A DNA stretch of 64,000 nt from Myxococcales bacterium (GCA_002716585.1 PBBL01000013.1:33731-97730), one strand, 5' to 3'. Positions 11,440 to 20,796 are shown, numbered from the stretch's first letter. Made by a program: numbers and translations. The notes: generated by a model from the letters alone, not told the origin.

Positions 11440-12177
11440 TCACCTGGGCTGGAGGCGCGCGAGGTACTGCATGGCGCGGCCCATCTCCACCTGGGGAGCG
11501 TAGCGACCGTCGGCGTCGAAGCCGCCTCCAGAAGTGACGTCGACCAGCCGCAGCGGGGTCGCTTCGAGCAGGAGGCGGAGGTCGGCGGGTGAGTAGCAGC
11601 GGAGCACCTGGGTCACCGCGTCGTCTGGCGCGGTGGTGGGCCACCAGCGATCGCGCATGGTGGAGGTGTGGGGGTCGAAGTCGTACTCGCGGGTGATCTC
11701 CCCAAACTCCATCCGATCACCAGCGACGCGCGACCAGTACCATGGAGAGTAGATGTCGATCAGCGCCTCGCCGCGGTCGGCGAGCCAGGAGGCGATCCGG
11801 TTCAAGAGCCGCCGCTGCTCGGCGTCGGAGCCCACCCCGAAGCCGTCGATGTAGCAGACACGATCGAAGGGCCCTGCGATCTCGGCGGTGTAGAAGTCAC
11901 CTCGGAGCACGGTCATGCGGGGGCGCGAGTTGGCGAGCGCGCGGGCGTGGGAGAGCGCCTCGTCGTTGAGGTCGATCGCGGTGACGCGGTGACCGCGGTC
12001 GGCGAGCGCGGCGGCGATCTGGCCGCCGCCGCAGCCCAGCTCAAGGATCGTGAGCCCGCCGTCGCTCGACGCGTCGAGCTGCGCGGCGCGGGCGCGGTGG
12101 TGATCGCCCACCTGGCCGAGGTACACCTCGGGGACCCAGCGGGTCTGTTGCGCGTAGAAGGTCTCGATCCAGTCCAC
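11440..12177 (-). CDS. class I SAM-dependent methyltransferase
   Basis: The frame is open much further upstream, but the real start is placed at the GTG at 12177, directly behind AGGAGA. This gives 245 residues beginning with DWIETFYAQQ. Motif I (ILELGCGGGQ) and the acidic residue of motif II (TAIDL) bind S-adenosylmethionine, and VCYIDGFGVG resembles motif IV. The product is probably a small-molecule methyltransferase; the substrate cannot be told. It is transcribed divergently from the lipoprotein at 12307. Confidence 0.8.
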   Translation of the reverse strand: MDWIETFYAQQTRWVPEVYLGQVGDHHRARAAQLDASSDGGLTILELGCGGGQIAAALADRGHRVTAIDLNDEALSHARALANSRPRMTVLRGDFYTAEIAGPFDRVCYIDGFGVGSDAEQRRLLNRIASWLADRGEALIDIYSPWYWSRVAGDRMEFGEITREYDFDPHTSTMRDRWWPTTAPDDAVTQVLRCYSPADLRLLLEATPLRLVDVTSGGGFDADGRYAPQVEMGRAMQYLARLQPR

Positions 12178-12306
12178 GTCGATCTCCTGTTCGGGTTGAA
12201 GCGCCCGGGGAGGACGAGCATACCACAAGGAGGGGATAAGCTGGGCGCGGTGAGCCGTTACCGAGGTGTCGCTCCAGGGCGTTGGGCTCCTGGGGTTGTT
12301 CTCTAC

Positions 12307-12903
12307 ATGAGTTGGTATCCGATGAAGACCGAGCGCGTGAGCTGGATGGGGGGCCTCCTGGTGGGGGTGTGTCTTTGGATCGGGTGCGAGTCGGAGTCGC
12401 CTGGGCAGAAGTGGCCCGGTCCATGTGAGGCGAAGTGGGCGGTCTATCAGGTCCTGGAGGTTGGCCCGTGGCGCATCCCGACCCCGCTCACCGATGGGCC
12501 GGTGCGCCGCATGCGCTATGGCTACGACGCGTCGGGGTACCTGGCCAGGATCGAGAGCGATCGGGACGACGACGGCGTCTGGGACAACCGGGTGCTGCTG
12601 TACCACGATGAGCATGGGCGGGTGATCCGCGAGGTCTTCGATCGCGGCGCGGACGACACGATGGATGAGGAGCGGGCGTTCTCCTACTCCGAGGAGGGCG
12701 TCCCGACGGGCTTCTATCGCCATGAGGGGGTGGACGCCCTCCAGCCGATGGAGATGGAGCCGGGCCACACGCCGATGATGCGGCTGTGGGAGGTGTGTCA
12801 GGGGGAGTGCACCTACGACGCGCACGGCAACATGCTGGAGGACCGCGACCTCTACAAGCAGGACGCGGTGTATTACGACTACAGCTGTTGGACGGGGAGC
12901 TGA
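12307..12903 (+). CDS. lipoprotein with YD-repeat-like segments
   Basis: Start at ATG 12307, with ATG 12322 possible; neither has a strong ribosome binding site. A lipoprotein signal ends CLWIGC. The mature part of about 170 residues contains tandem units resembling YD/RHS repeats (YGYDASGYLARIE, YHDEHGRVIRE, CTYDAHGNMLE), a pattern seen in many exported Myxococcota lipoproteins. Function unknown. Its TGA stop at 12901-12903 directly abuts the stop of the convergent DUF481 gene, leaving no intergenic base. Confidence 0.65.
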   Translation: MSWYPMKTERVSWMGGLLVGVCLWIGCESESPGQKWPGPCEAKWAVYQVLEVGPWRIPTPLTDGPVRRMRYGYDASGYLARIESDRDDDGVWDNRVLLYHDEHGRVIREVFDRGADDTMDEERAFSYSEEGVPTGFYRHEGVDALQPMEMEPGHTPMMRLWEVCQGECTYDAHGNMLEDRDLYKQDAVYYDYSCWTGS

Positions 12904-13761
12904 CTACATCGTGAAGATGAGGCTGTTGCCCGTGATGATGTCGGTCGCCTTGATGGTGTCGGGCGGGCGGCTGTCGTGGCGGACGGTCAGGTCGATGCTC
13001 AGCGCCAGGTTCTCGGAGAGGCGAACGCTGAACGCGGACTCGCTCAGGAGTTGAATGTCGCGCGGGGCGTCGATGCGGGGCTGGATGTAGCCCGTCGAGA
13101 GCAACGAGACGCGCTCGGCGAGGTTCCAGCGGATCGTCGCGTAGCTGGTGGAGCGGTGGTTGAGGACGTGGACCTCGTCGGGCGGCTCGACGTTGCGCTC
13201 CTCCCACTCGGCCATGTAGCCCGTGCCGAACCACAGCTGGACCGCGGCGCGGTTCACCGCGACCACCCGGAGGCCGCTGCCGAGCAGCGTGCGACGCTTG
13301 AGGAGGCGAAACTCGTCGAACTGGAGCTGGGTGAAGGCCTCGGCGCCCAGGCGTGGGTGCCACATGGTGGTGGCGCGCAGGTGACCGAAGCCGTCATTCT
13401 GGGCCAGCTCGCCGTTGGCGCTCTTGCGCGTGGCGCGGGCGCTCAGGAGCAGCCGGTGGCGCAGCAGCGGGGGGTTGGGGTCCTCAGGGGGGCGCTCGTG
13501 GAAGGTCATGGCGTGGAGCGTCGCGCTCCCCTTGAGGGTCAGGATCTCGGTGTTCCCGCGGTTGACGTCCACGCCCGCGCGGGTGTCGAGGCCGAGCCCC
13601 TCGTCGAGCTTGTTGACCAGCGGCTCGACGTTGATCTGGGCCTGGGCCGGAGCGCCTGACAGGAGCGCGGCGGCGACGAACATCGCGCTCATCGCCCACA
13701 GGGCGAGCGGCCTGAGCGGGGCAACAAAAGCGGTCGGTGGCGTGTGTCGGTGGCGTATCAT
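12904..13761 (-). CDS. DUF481 family outer-membrane protein
   Basis: The ATG at 13761 gives 285 residues; an in-frame TTG at 13803 is also possible. A signal peptide ends near APAQAQ. The mature protein matches DUF481, once called salt-stress-induced outer-membrane protein: RGNTEILTLKG near the N-terminus, alternating strands, GTGYMAEWEER, and a C-terminal RHDSRPPDTIKATD followed by LIFTM. The family is predicted to form a beta-barrel, and its physiological role is unclear. It ends against the preceding lipoprotein gene in a tail-to-tail arrangement. Confidence 0.8.
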   Translation of the reverse strand: MIRHRHTPPTAFVAPLRPLALWAMSAMFVAAALLSGAPAQAQINVEPLVNKLDEGLGLDTRAGVDVNRGNTEILTLKGSATLHAMTFHERPPEDPNPPLLRHRLLLSARATRKSANGELAQNDGFGHLRATTMWHPRLGAEAFTQLQFDEFRLLKRRTLLGSGLRVVAVNRAAVQLWFGTGYMAEWEERNVEPPDEVHVLNHRSTSYATIRWNLAERVSLLSTGYIQPRIDAPRDIQLLSESAFSVRLSENLALSIDLTVRHDSRPPDTIKATDIITGNSLIFTM

Positions 13762-13851
13762 CGGGTATCTGGTGTGGGCTCCGATATCGGAGGTCAAGGT
13801 CAAGGCGTGAGGCCACCCATGGTCTCACGGATAAACGTGAGGATGATCACC

Positions 13852-14664
13852 ATGAGTCAGGGTCAAGTCGAGCTTTCCTTGCCAGAGCGGTTTGAGCTGG
13901 CCGCCGCGGACATGTTCTGGGTGCCCCCCGAAGTGGAGGTGATTGAGCGCCCCGAGATCACCTACACCCGCAGCGCCAACCCGAACCCCCTCTACAACGC
14001 CGTCGCGCGGAGCCGAGCCGGGAGCCTCGCCGAGGTCAGGCGGTTGGTGTCGGAGGTCCTCGCGGCGCACGGGGGGGCGTCGCGGTGGCGGGTGTTCTCG
14101 CACGTGGAGGCGCCTGGCCTGGTGGACGCGCTCACCGAGGCGGGCTACGCGAAGACCCACGAGCACAAGCTGATGGTGTTCCCGGTGGAGCGCGAGCTTG
14201 GCGGTCGTGAGGCGGATCCACGGTGGCGGGTGGCGAGGATCGAGACGGTGGAGCAGCTGCTCGACTGTCGGGAGGTGACGGAGCGCGCCTTTGAGCGCCC
14301 CATGCCACACGCGAGCCGGGAGCGCCTGGAGGAGGAGCTGGCGGGGTGCGCGGACCCGGATGGGCGGGTGGCGAGGTTCGTGGTCTACGATCGGGCGTCG
14401 GGAGAGGCGGCGTCTGCGGGTGGGTTGACGCTCGACCCACGGTTCGGGCTGGGGTTCTTGTGGGCAGGAGGGACCGTCCCCGAGTTTCAAGGGCAGGGGG
14501 CGTACTCGATGTTGATCCGGGCGCGGCTGGACCACGCGCGTGCGGCTGGGTTGAGTCACGTCGGGCTCTACGCGCGGTTGGACACGTCGGCGCCGGTGGT
14601 GGCGCGCCGCGGGTTCACGTGTGAGGGACGGATGGACTGGTGGGAGCGCCCCGCTCAGTCCTGA
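13852..14664 (+). CDS. GNAT family N-acetyltransferase
   Basis: The ATG at 13852 (MSQGQVEL) is preceded by GTGAGGATG. About 270 residues. The C-terminal half carries the GNAT acetyl-CoA motif (TVPEFQGQGAYSMLI, with the QGQGAY loop), followed by a GLYARLDTSAPVVARRGF strand-helix typical of motif B. The N-terminal half looks like a second, degenerate GNAT fold, as in tandem GNAT proteins. The acceptor is unknown. The last 10 bases overlap the end of the convergent small gene at 14655. Confidence 0.75.
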   Translation: MSQGQVELSLPERFELAAADMFWVPPEVEVIERPEITYTRSANPNPLYNAVARSRAGSLAEVRRLVSEVLAAHGGASRWRVFSHVEAPGLVDALTEAGYAKTHEHKLMVFPVERELGGREADPRWRVARIETVEQLLDCREVTERAFERPMPHASRERLEEELAGCADPDGRVARFVVYDRASGEAASAGGLTLDPRFGLGFLWAGGTVPEFQGQGAYSMLIRARLDHARAAGLSHVGLYARLDTSAPVVARRGFTCEGRMDWWERPAQS

Positions 14665-14933
14665 TACCAGCAGCGGATGAACTGGTGCCAGTGGCTGGAG
14701 GTGGAGCCGGTGTAGAGGCTCCCGTCCTCGGAGCCCTCCTCATGCTCGGCCCAGATGTTGGGGAGCACGACGGTTTCGACGTTGACGATCTGGATCGTCT
14801 CGTCCACGATCCAGTTGTTGGCCGCCTCAAGGGCGTCCTGGATCGTCTCGTAGCGCTCAGGTTCACCGGAGCTGAAGAAGCCACCAGTGGTTCCAGGGAT
14901 ACGCTTGGGGACAAAGTCCTTGAACTTGATCAT
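14655..14933 (-). CDS. small conserved protein of unknown function
   Basis: A 92-residue acidic protein without signal peptide or membrane helix. The layout (MIKFKDFVPK start, ALEAANNWI helix, NVETVVLPNIW strand, EEGSEDGSL acidic turn, WHQFIRCWY C-terminus) matches a family I recall from many bacterial phyla as an uncharacterised single-domain protein. It overlaps the GNAT gene tail-to-tail by 10 bases. No function can be assigned. Confidence 0.65.
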   Translation of the reverse strand: MIKFKDFVPKRIPGTTGGFFSSGEPERYETIQDALEAANNWIVDETIQIVNVETVVLPNIWAEHEEGSEDGSLYTGSTSSHWHQFIRCWYQD

Positions 14934-15034
14934 GGGTCTACCGAACTGTGGGGGGTGCGGCCACGGGCTGAGTCAAGGCTCCATGGGGAGCCCATGTCCG
15001 GAACATAGCACAACCGGGCTCGCCCCATCCAGGT

Positions 15035-17635
15035 TCAGTCGATGACGACTTCGGCGGCGGGAGCGCGGAGGTTGTACCAGGAGCTCATGGAGCGGCCGTA
15101 GGCGCCTGTGTTGGCGATGAGGAGGACGTCCCCCTCCTGCGGGTCGGCGATGCGGCGGTCGTAGCCGAGGGTGTCGCCCGTCTCGCAGATGGGGCCGACG
15201 ATGTTGGCGACGCGGGTGGTCGGGGCGTCGAGGCGGCTGAGGTTGACGATGGCGTGGTAGGCCCCATACAGCGCGGGGCGGATGAGCGAGTTCATGCCTG
15301 CGTCGATGCCCACGTAATAGACGTCGGTCTTGGTCTTGAGCTGGGTGACGGTGGCGAGCAGGACGCCCGCCTGTGCGACGAGGAAGCGGCCAGGCTCCAG
15401 CCAGAACTCAAAGCGCGGGTGGGCGTCGCGGATGGTCTGGAGCGACGCGTCGAGGGCGCCGAGGTCGAGGGCGGTGTGGGCGGGCTTCTCAGGGACGCCG
15501 AGGCCGCCGCCGAGGTCGATGTAGCGCACGTGCGGGAACCGATCGGCGATGGAGGTCAACAGGAGCGCGGTCTCGCTCCACCCCTCCGGCGAGAGGATGC
15601 CGCTGCCCGAGTGGGCGTGCAGGCCGATGACGCGTGCGTCGGCGCGCTCCAGCAGCTCCTGGAGGCGACCGAGCTGATCGACCGAGATGCCGAACTTGGA
15701 GCGCGCCCCCGCGGTCTTGACGTAATCGTGGTGCCCGCGCCCCTGACCGGGGTCGATGCGGACGAACAGCTCGCGGCCCGCGAACAGCTCCGGCCAGCTC
15801 TCCAGCGGGTGGAGGTTGTCCAGCGTCACCCAGACGCCGCGCTCCAGGCCCGCCGCGTACTCCTCGCGGGGGGCGAAGTTGGGCGTGTAGAGGATCCGCT
15901 CGGGCGAGATGTTGGGGAACAATTCCTGGACCCGCTCCAGCTCGCCCGGCGACACGCACTCGAAGCCGAGGCCGTGCTCATGGAAGCGGCGGAGGATGTC
16001 CGGGTTGGGGTTGGCCTTGATGGCGTAGAAGACCCGGTCGATCGCGTTCATGTCGAGCAGCGCGCGCGCCGCGCCGTCGAGGCTCGCCCCGTCGTACACG
16101 TAGCGCGGTGAGGCTTCGCCAGCCAGCTGGACCAGCTCCTCCTGGCGCTCATGCCACCAGAGGCGCTGCTCGCTCGCCTCATCGTCGGTCTGGTCGACGA
16201 ACAGCTCGCTCCAGGTTGGCCCGAAGGTGCCGTCTTCGGGCACGTGCTTGAAGAGGAGCCGGTGCAGGCGGCTCACCAGGCGGTCGGCCTGCGCCTGCTG
16301 GAGCACGACGGTCAGGTTGAGGTCGCTGGCGGCCTGGGAGACGAGGTGGATCTTGTGCTCCTCGAACACCTCCAGCGCCGGGCCGAGCTTGTGGAGGATC
16401 GCGCGGATGTCGCGCCCGACCAGGCTGATGGCGGCGCAGCCGTCGATCAGCTTCGCCCGACACAGGCGCCCAAGATCGGCCTGGAGGCCGGTGAGGACAT
16501 CGTCGGCGAGGTTGTTTGAGGCGGGGTCGAGCGAGACGGTGACGTTCATCTCGGAGGTGGAGACGAGGTCGATCGAGAGCCCTCGCTGCTTGAAGCAGGC
16601 GAAGACGTCGGCCAGGAACCCGACCTGCTGCCACATCCCCGGGGTGTCCATGGAGAGGAGCACCTGGCCGGTCTTGACCGAGATCGCCTTGACCTGAGGG
16701 GTGGCGCTGGCTCCTTGATCGGAGATGATCGTCCCCTGGATCTCGGGGCGGTTCGTGCAGCAGATGTGCAGCGGGATGTTGTGCCGCCGAACGGGCGCGA
16801 TGCATCGGGGGTGGAGCACCTTGGCGCCGGTCGAGGCGATCTCCTGCGCCTCGTCGTAGCCGAGGCGCCAGAGCAGGCGCGCGGCCTGCACCTGGCGAGG
16901 GTTGGCGGAGTACATGCCGGGGACGTCGGTCCAGATCTCGCAGCGCTGGGCGGAGAGGAGCGACGCGAAGTAGGTCGCCGAGGTGTCGGAGCCGCCGCGC
17001 CCGAGCAGGACGGTGTGCGAGGTGCTCGGCAGGCGCGCGATGAAGCCCTGGGTCAGGATCACCTGGGCGTCGCGCTCGGCGAGCCGCGACGACAGCTCCG
17101 CCGACGGGGCGTAGTCGCAGGACGCCGACAGGTAGCGGCGAAAGTCGCTCATCTCCGGGGCGTCGGTGGCGGTCAGGCAGGTGCGCGCGTCGAGCCAGGA
17201 GGTCGCGATCCCCTGGGTGTTGAGCCAGGCTGCGCCCAGCGTGGTCGACATCAGCTCCCCGCAGGCCATCACCTCGGCGCGGAGCCGCGGGCTCACCTCG
17301 CCGACCAGCGACGCCCCCAGCGCGAGCCGCTCCAGGGTGTCGAAGCGGTCGCTGAGCAGGGCGTCGGCGTCCAGGCCGAGATCCTGGGCGAGGGCGCGGT
17401 GGCGCTCTTTGATCTCGGCGAGCGTGCCCTCGTGATCGCCGCTCTGGGTCTCGTCGAGGAGGCGCTCGAAGCTGTTGGTGATGCCGCTGAGCGCGGAGCA
17501 CACGACCACCGGCTTGAGGCCGCTGGCGCAGCGCTCCCGCACGACGTCGGCGATGGTCTGCCAGCAGGGCAGCGACGAGACGCTGGTCCCGCCAAACTTC
17601 AGGACGACCCAGCTCGGGTGGGCGTGTTCGGACAT
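15035..17635 (-). CDS. bifunctional aspartate kinase / diaminopimelate decarboxylase
   Basis: The ATG at 17635 (MSEHAHPSW) gives 866 residues. Residues about 1-460 are a monofunctional-type aspartate kinase (KFGGTSV, GRGGSDTSAT, ASTGAKVLHP) with two ACT-like regulatory segments (VLLSMDTPGM, AAISLVGRDI). From about residue 500 comes diaminopimelate decarboxylase: PLP lysine in YAIKANPN, HAHSGSG, DLGGGLGVPE, LEPGRFLVA, CETGD and the C-terminal SSWYNLR. The protein therefore combines the first and last dedicated enzymes of lysine synthesis, a fusion known in Xanthomonas and a few other groups. The ACT part suggests lysine feedback. No other lysine gene is nearby. Confidence 0.93.
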   Translation of the reverse strand: MSEHAHPSWVVLKFGGTSVSSLPCWQTIADVVRERCASGLKPVVVCSALSGITNSFERLLDETQSGDHEGTLAEIKERHRALAQDLGLDADALLSDRFDTLERLALGASLVGEVSPRLRAEVMACGELMSTTLGAAWLNTQGIATSWLDARTCLTATDAPEMSDFRRYLSASCDYAPSAELSSRLAERDAQVILTQGFIARLPSTSHTVLLGRGGSDTSATYFASLLSAQRCEIWTDVPGMYSANPRQVQAARLLWRLGYDEAQEIASTGAKVLHPRCIAPVRRHNIPLHICCTNRPEIQGTIISDQGASATPQVKAISVKTGQVLLSMDTPGMWQQVGFLADVFACFKQRGLSIDLVSTSEMNVTVSLDPASNNLADDVLTGLQADLGRLCRAKLIDGCAAISLVGRDIRAILHKLGPALEVFEEHKIHLVSQAASDLNLTVVLQQAQADRLVSRLHRLLFKHVPEDGTFGPTWSELFVDQTDDEASEQRLWWHERQEELVQLAGEASPRYVYDGASLDGAARALLDMNAIDRVFYAIKANPNPDILRRFHEHGLGFECVSPGELERVQELFPNISPERILYTPNFAPREEYAAGLERGVWVTLDNLHPLESWPELFAGRELFVRIDPGQGRGHHDYVKTAGARSKFGISVDQLGRLQELLERADARVIGLHAHSGSGILSPEGWSETALLLTSIADRFPHVRYIDLGGGLGVPEKPAHTALDLGALDASLQTIRDAHPRFEFWLEPGRFLVAQAGVLLATVTQLKTKTDVYYVGIDAGMNSLIRPALYGAYHAIVNLSRLDAPTTRVANIVGPICETGDTLGYDRRIADPQEGDVLLIANTGAYGRSMSSWYNLRAPAAEVVID

Positions 17636-17717
17636 GATCTCAGGCTCCACAGCAGCGCCGCGTCTGGGCAACGCGTGACGTAAACGCCGGGCACCCTACG
17701 CAAATCATGGCCTGGCG

Positions 17718-18764
17718 TCAATGACCCCAGCGCCCCCCCGGCGGTGGCCCCCCGGCGGGCGGTGGGGCGCCGTGCGTCGGTGAGGCGCGCTGGAGCAGCA
17801 GCTTGACCTCGTGTCGGTACTTGCGCACCTCGCCCTCCAGCTGCTCGGCGATGTCGCCGCTCGCGTGCCGGGCCTGGTGGCGGCGGAACGCGAGCAGCGT
17901 CGCGGCGCGGGCGTAGGCGTTCTTGTCGACGCCCGGCGGCGCCCAGTCGCTCGACACGCGCTTGAGCCAGTAGGGGATGATGTCCGCATGTGCCAGCGGG
18001 AGCGTCCCGTCGCTCGCCTCGGCGAGCAGCTCGGCCTTGATCACCCGGTGCTCCATGAACAGCGACAGCTGCGCGAGCGCCAGGACGAAGGCGCCGATGC
18101 AGGTGATCAGGACGCAGGCTCCGGCCTGGACGTCCAGCGCTCCGTTGAGCGACGAGTAGGTCGCCGAGCCGTTCCAGAACGCGTGGATGGTCACCGCGGC
18201 GGCGTACCCGACCGGGGGGGCGACGAGCCACCGGAGCGCTGGGTGGCGGTACCGCGCGAGGCCAAGCACGAAACCCCAGCAGGCGCTGGCCGCGAAGTGG
18301 ACCTGGGCGGTGAACAGCGTGCGGATCAGGATGTTGGTGACCATCGCCAGGAACCCCGCGGAGGAGCCGACCTGGTAGAAGTACATGATGTTCTCGGTCA
18401 TCGCGAAGCCGAGCCCCGCCGCGGCGCCGTAGATCAGCCCGTCTGTGGCGTTGTCGAAGTGCCGCAGGAAGATCAGCGCGAACAGCGGGATGATCTTGGT
18501 CACCTCCTCGACCAGCGGGGCGACGATCACCGGCCCGATCCAGTTCGCGGCGTCCGCGCCGAGGACGGTGTCCACCCCGGCGATGATCGTGCTGTTGCAG
18601 AAGCACCCGAAGCCCGTGCCGCCGATGGCGCCCCAGAGGAACACCAGCGCCACCAGCCACCAGGGCTCGCGCTCGTAGCGATCCAGCCAGTAGATGACCG
18701 TGACGGCGATCAGCATCGGCACGATGCCTGCGATCGCGGCTGGGATCAGGATCAGGATGCTCAT
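17718..18764 (-). CDS. PrsW family intramembrane metalloprotease
   Basis: A 348-residue protein with about eight membrane helices and a hydrophilic Pro/Gly-rich tail. PrsW-family motifs are present: EEVTK in helix PVIVAPLVEEVTKIIPL, FAMTENIMYF, FTAQVHF, and HAFWNGS near the last conserved helix. The Glu and His residues are proposed metal ligands. In Bacillus, PrsW cuts an anti-sigma factor; targets in this organism are unknown. It lies 87 bases downstream of mnmE on the same strand. The C-terminal tail of about 100 residues is cytoplasmic and helical. Confidence 0.88.
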   Translation of the reverse strand: MSILILIPAAIAGIVPMLIAVTVIYWLDRYEREPWWLVALVFLWGAIGGTGFGCFCNSTIIAGVDTVLGADAANWIGPVIVAPLVEEVTKIIPLFALIFLRHFDNATDGLIYGAAAGLGFAMTENIMYFYQVGSSAGFLAMVTNILIRTLFTAQVHFAASACWGFVLGLARYRHPALRWLVAPPVGYAAAVTIHAFWNGSATYSSLNGALDVQAGACVLITCIGAFVLALAQLSLFMEHRVIKAELLAEASDGTLPLAHADIIPYWLKRVSSDWAPPGVDKNAYARAATLLAFRRHQARHASGDIAEQLEGEVRKYRHEVKLLLQRASPTHGAPPPAGGPPPGGRWGH

Positions 18765-18851
18765 GGCGCCTCGTTGGCTCGGGTGGGTGCTCCGCGTGGC
18801 TCGCTCGCGAAATCTACCACGTCCCCTCGTCGGGTTCGAGCGGGGCCAGGC

Positions 18852-20258
18852 CTACTTGCCGACGCAGAACTCCGAGAAGATCCGGTTGAGGAGCATGTCC
18901 GTGGTCACCCGGCCCACGATGGCGCCGGTCGCCTCCAGGGCGAGCCGAAGATCGAGGGCGATGAACTCATGGCTCATGCCGTCCTCGGTGGCGCGGTAGG
19001 CGCGCTCGGTCGCCTCGATCGCCTCCATCAGGGCGGCGCGGTGGCGTTGGCGCGTGATGATCGCGCCCTCCTCGGGGGGGCGGAGGCGGGCTCGGGCGAC
19101 GTTGGCGATCGCGTCGAGCAGCGGCTCGGGGGTGGCGGTGAGCGTCTGGCCGTCGGGGCGGACCAGCGAGGTGGTGACCGCCGCGTGCGGGGTGAGCGCG
19201 GCGGCGAGGTCGAGGGCCGCGGGCGAGAGGCGTTGCTCCTGATCGGCCTTGTTGAGGACGAGGAGCAGCTCGCCGGGGAGCCCCGCGATGGCCTGGAGTT
19301 CGTCCTCGGTGGGGTCGAGCGGATCCGAGAGGTCGACGACCCAGAGGACGATGTCGGCGCGGGCGGCCTGAGCGCGGGAGCGCTCGACGCCGATCGCCTC
19401 GACCTGATCGAGGGCGTCGCGCAGCCCGGCGGTGTCGATCAGGCGCAGCGCGACCCCCTGCACCAGGACCAGCTCCTCAAGGTAGTCGCGGGTGGTGCCC
19501 GGGGTGTCGGTGACGATGGCGCGAGGTTGGCCGCAGAGGAGGTTGAAGAGGGTGGACTTGCCCGCGTTGGGGCGGCCGAGGATGACCACGCGGACCCCGT
19601 CTCGGAGCTGGCGCCCGGCGTCGAAGTTGCCCAGCAGGCGCCGCGAGCGGGTCAGGACACGATCGAGGCGCCCGAGGAGCGCGTCGGCGTCGAGCTGATA
19701 GACGTGCTCCTCGGTGCTGAAGTCGATCGCCGCCTCGGTGAGGGTGGTGGCGATCGTCAGCTCCTCCTGAAGCGCGGCGATGGTGTGCCCGAGCGAGCCG
19801 CTGAGGTGGTCCTGGGCGAGCGCGAGGGCGGCCTCGGTGCTCGCGTGGATGATGTCGGCGACCGCCTCGGCCTGGGTGAGGTCGAGCCGACCGTTGAGGA
19901 ACGCGCGCTGGGTGAACTCGCCGGGGGCGGCGGGGGTGGCGCCTGCGTCACAGACGGCGGTGAGCAGGCGCCGCATGTTGATGGCGCCGCCGTGTCCTTG
20001 AAGCTCGAAGACGTCCTCGGCGGTGTAGCTGCGAGGCGCGGGCATCCAAGCGGCGAGCACCTCGTCGAGGTGCGCGTCGGGGCGCTTCGGGTGGACGGCG
20101 TGGGTGAGCAGCAGGCGGTGCGCGGGGAGCGGGTGGGGCAGGTCGGGGCAGACCGCGCGGAGGATCGAGCGGGCGTCAGGCCCCGAGGCGCGCACGATGC
20201 CCACCCCGCCCTGTCCAGGGGGGGTGGCGATGGCGGCGATGGTGGTGGGGCCGACCAT
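18852..20258 (-). CDS. mnmE: tRNA-modification GTPase MnmE
   Basis: A 468-residue protein, standard length. The N-terminal tetrahydrofolate-binding domain (TIAAIATPPGQGGVGIVR) is followed by a helical domain interrupted by a G domain with GRPNAGKSTLFN, DTPGTTRD, DTAGLRD and NKAD. The C-terminus FCVGK holds the catalytic Cys. With MnmG it forms the cmnm5U modification at the tRNA wobble position; mnmG is not in the window. Only 5 bases separate it from jag, so it belongs to the rpmH-rnpA-yidD-yidC-jag-mnmE operon. Confidence 0.96.
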   Translation of the reverse strand: MVGPTTIAAIATPPGQGGVGIVRASGPDARSILRAVCPDLPHPLPAHRLLLTHAVHPKRPDAHLDEVLAAWMPAPRSYTAEDVFELQGHGGAINMRRLLTAVCDAGATPAAPGEFTQRAFLNGRLDLTQAEAVADIIHASTEAALALAQDHLSGSLGHTIAALQEELTIATTLTEAAIDFSTEEHVYQLDADALLGRLDRVLTRSRRLLGNFDAGRQLRDGVRVVILGRPNAGKSTLFNLLCGQPRAIVTDTPGTTRDYLEELVLVQGVALRLIDTAGLRDALDQVEAIGVERSRAQAARADIVLWVVDLSDPLDPTEDELQAIAGLPGELLLVLNKADQEQRLSPAALDLAAALTPHAAVTTSLVRPDGQTLTATPEPLLDAIANVARARLRPPEEGAIITRQRHRAALMEAIEATERAYRATEDGMSHEFIALDLRLALEATGAIVGRVTTDMLLNRIFSEFCVGK

Positions 20259-20263
20259 GGCGC

Positions 20264-20743
20264 TCAGGTCGTGGTGATCTTGAGGCGCCGGAACGGGCCG
20301 AAGCCCTCGCTCTCGGTCTTGACCTTCCTGTCACCTTCAAGCGCGAGGTGAACGGCGCGGCGGTCGACGGAGTTGATGCCGACGACGGTGATGTTCTTGT
20401 CGAGGTCGGTGGCCTTCTCCGAGAGCCACGCGGCGAACCCCTCCAGCTGCTCGGAGCGGCGCTCGCGGTGGCCGCCCGCGTCGAGGCTGAGCTTCTTGAA
20501 GGGGCGCTGGTTGGGGAACAGCACCTGCTGCAGGACGGCCCGCAGGGCGTTGAGCCCCGACGGGGTGAGCCCCTGCGTGATGAAGGCGTCCGCGCCCGGG
20601 CCGACGATGTTCACGTGGATGTTGGAGTCGGTCTCATCGATCTCGACGTTGGCGTCGAGGTCCATGCGCTCAAACAGGCCCTGGAGCCAGTCGGTCGCCC
20701 GATCGGTGAGGCGCTCGTCGCTCTTGGATCTGGAGTTGCTCAT
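20264..20743 (-). CDS. Jag/KhpB-like RNA-binding protein (KH + R3H)
   Basis: A 159-residue protein with the ribosome binding site AAGGA. It begins with a short helical segment instead of the longer Jag-N domain, continues with a KH-like part (IHVNIVGPGADAFITQGLTPSGLNALRAVLQQ), and ends with an R3H-like region (SVDRRAVHLALEGDRKVKTESEGFGPFRRL). It lies between yidC and mnmE, the classical position. Jag/KhpB binds RNA and affects cell elongation and division in Gram-positives; its role here is inferred from family and context. Confidence 0.88.
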   Translation of the reverse strand: MSNSRSKSDERLTDRATDWLQGLFERMDLDANVEIDETDSNIHVNIVGPGADAFITQGLTPSGLNALRAVLQQVLFPNQRPFKKLSLDAGGHRERRSEQLEGFAAWLSEKATDLDKNITVVGINSVDRRAVHLALEGDRKVKTESEGFGPFRRLKITTT

Positions 20744-20796
20744 GTCACGGTCCTTGTTGTGGCCCGGGCCGCGCTGGCCCGGGCGAAGTGGTCGGC

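Noticed and set aside
17811..20351. Open frame of 846 codons on the plus strand
   Set aside because: Antisense to prsW and mnmE; no domains and Asp/Arg/Gly-biased.
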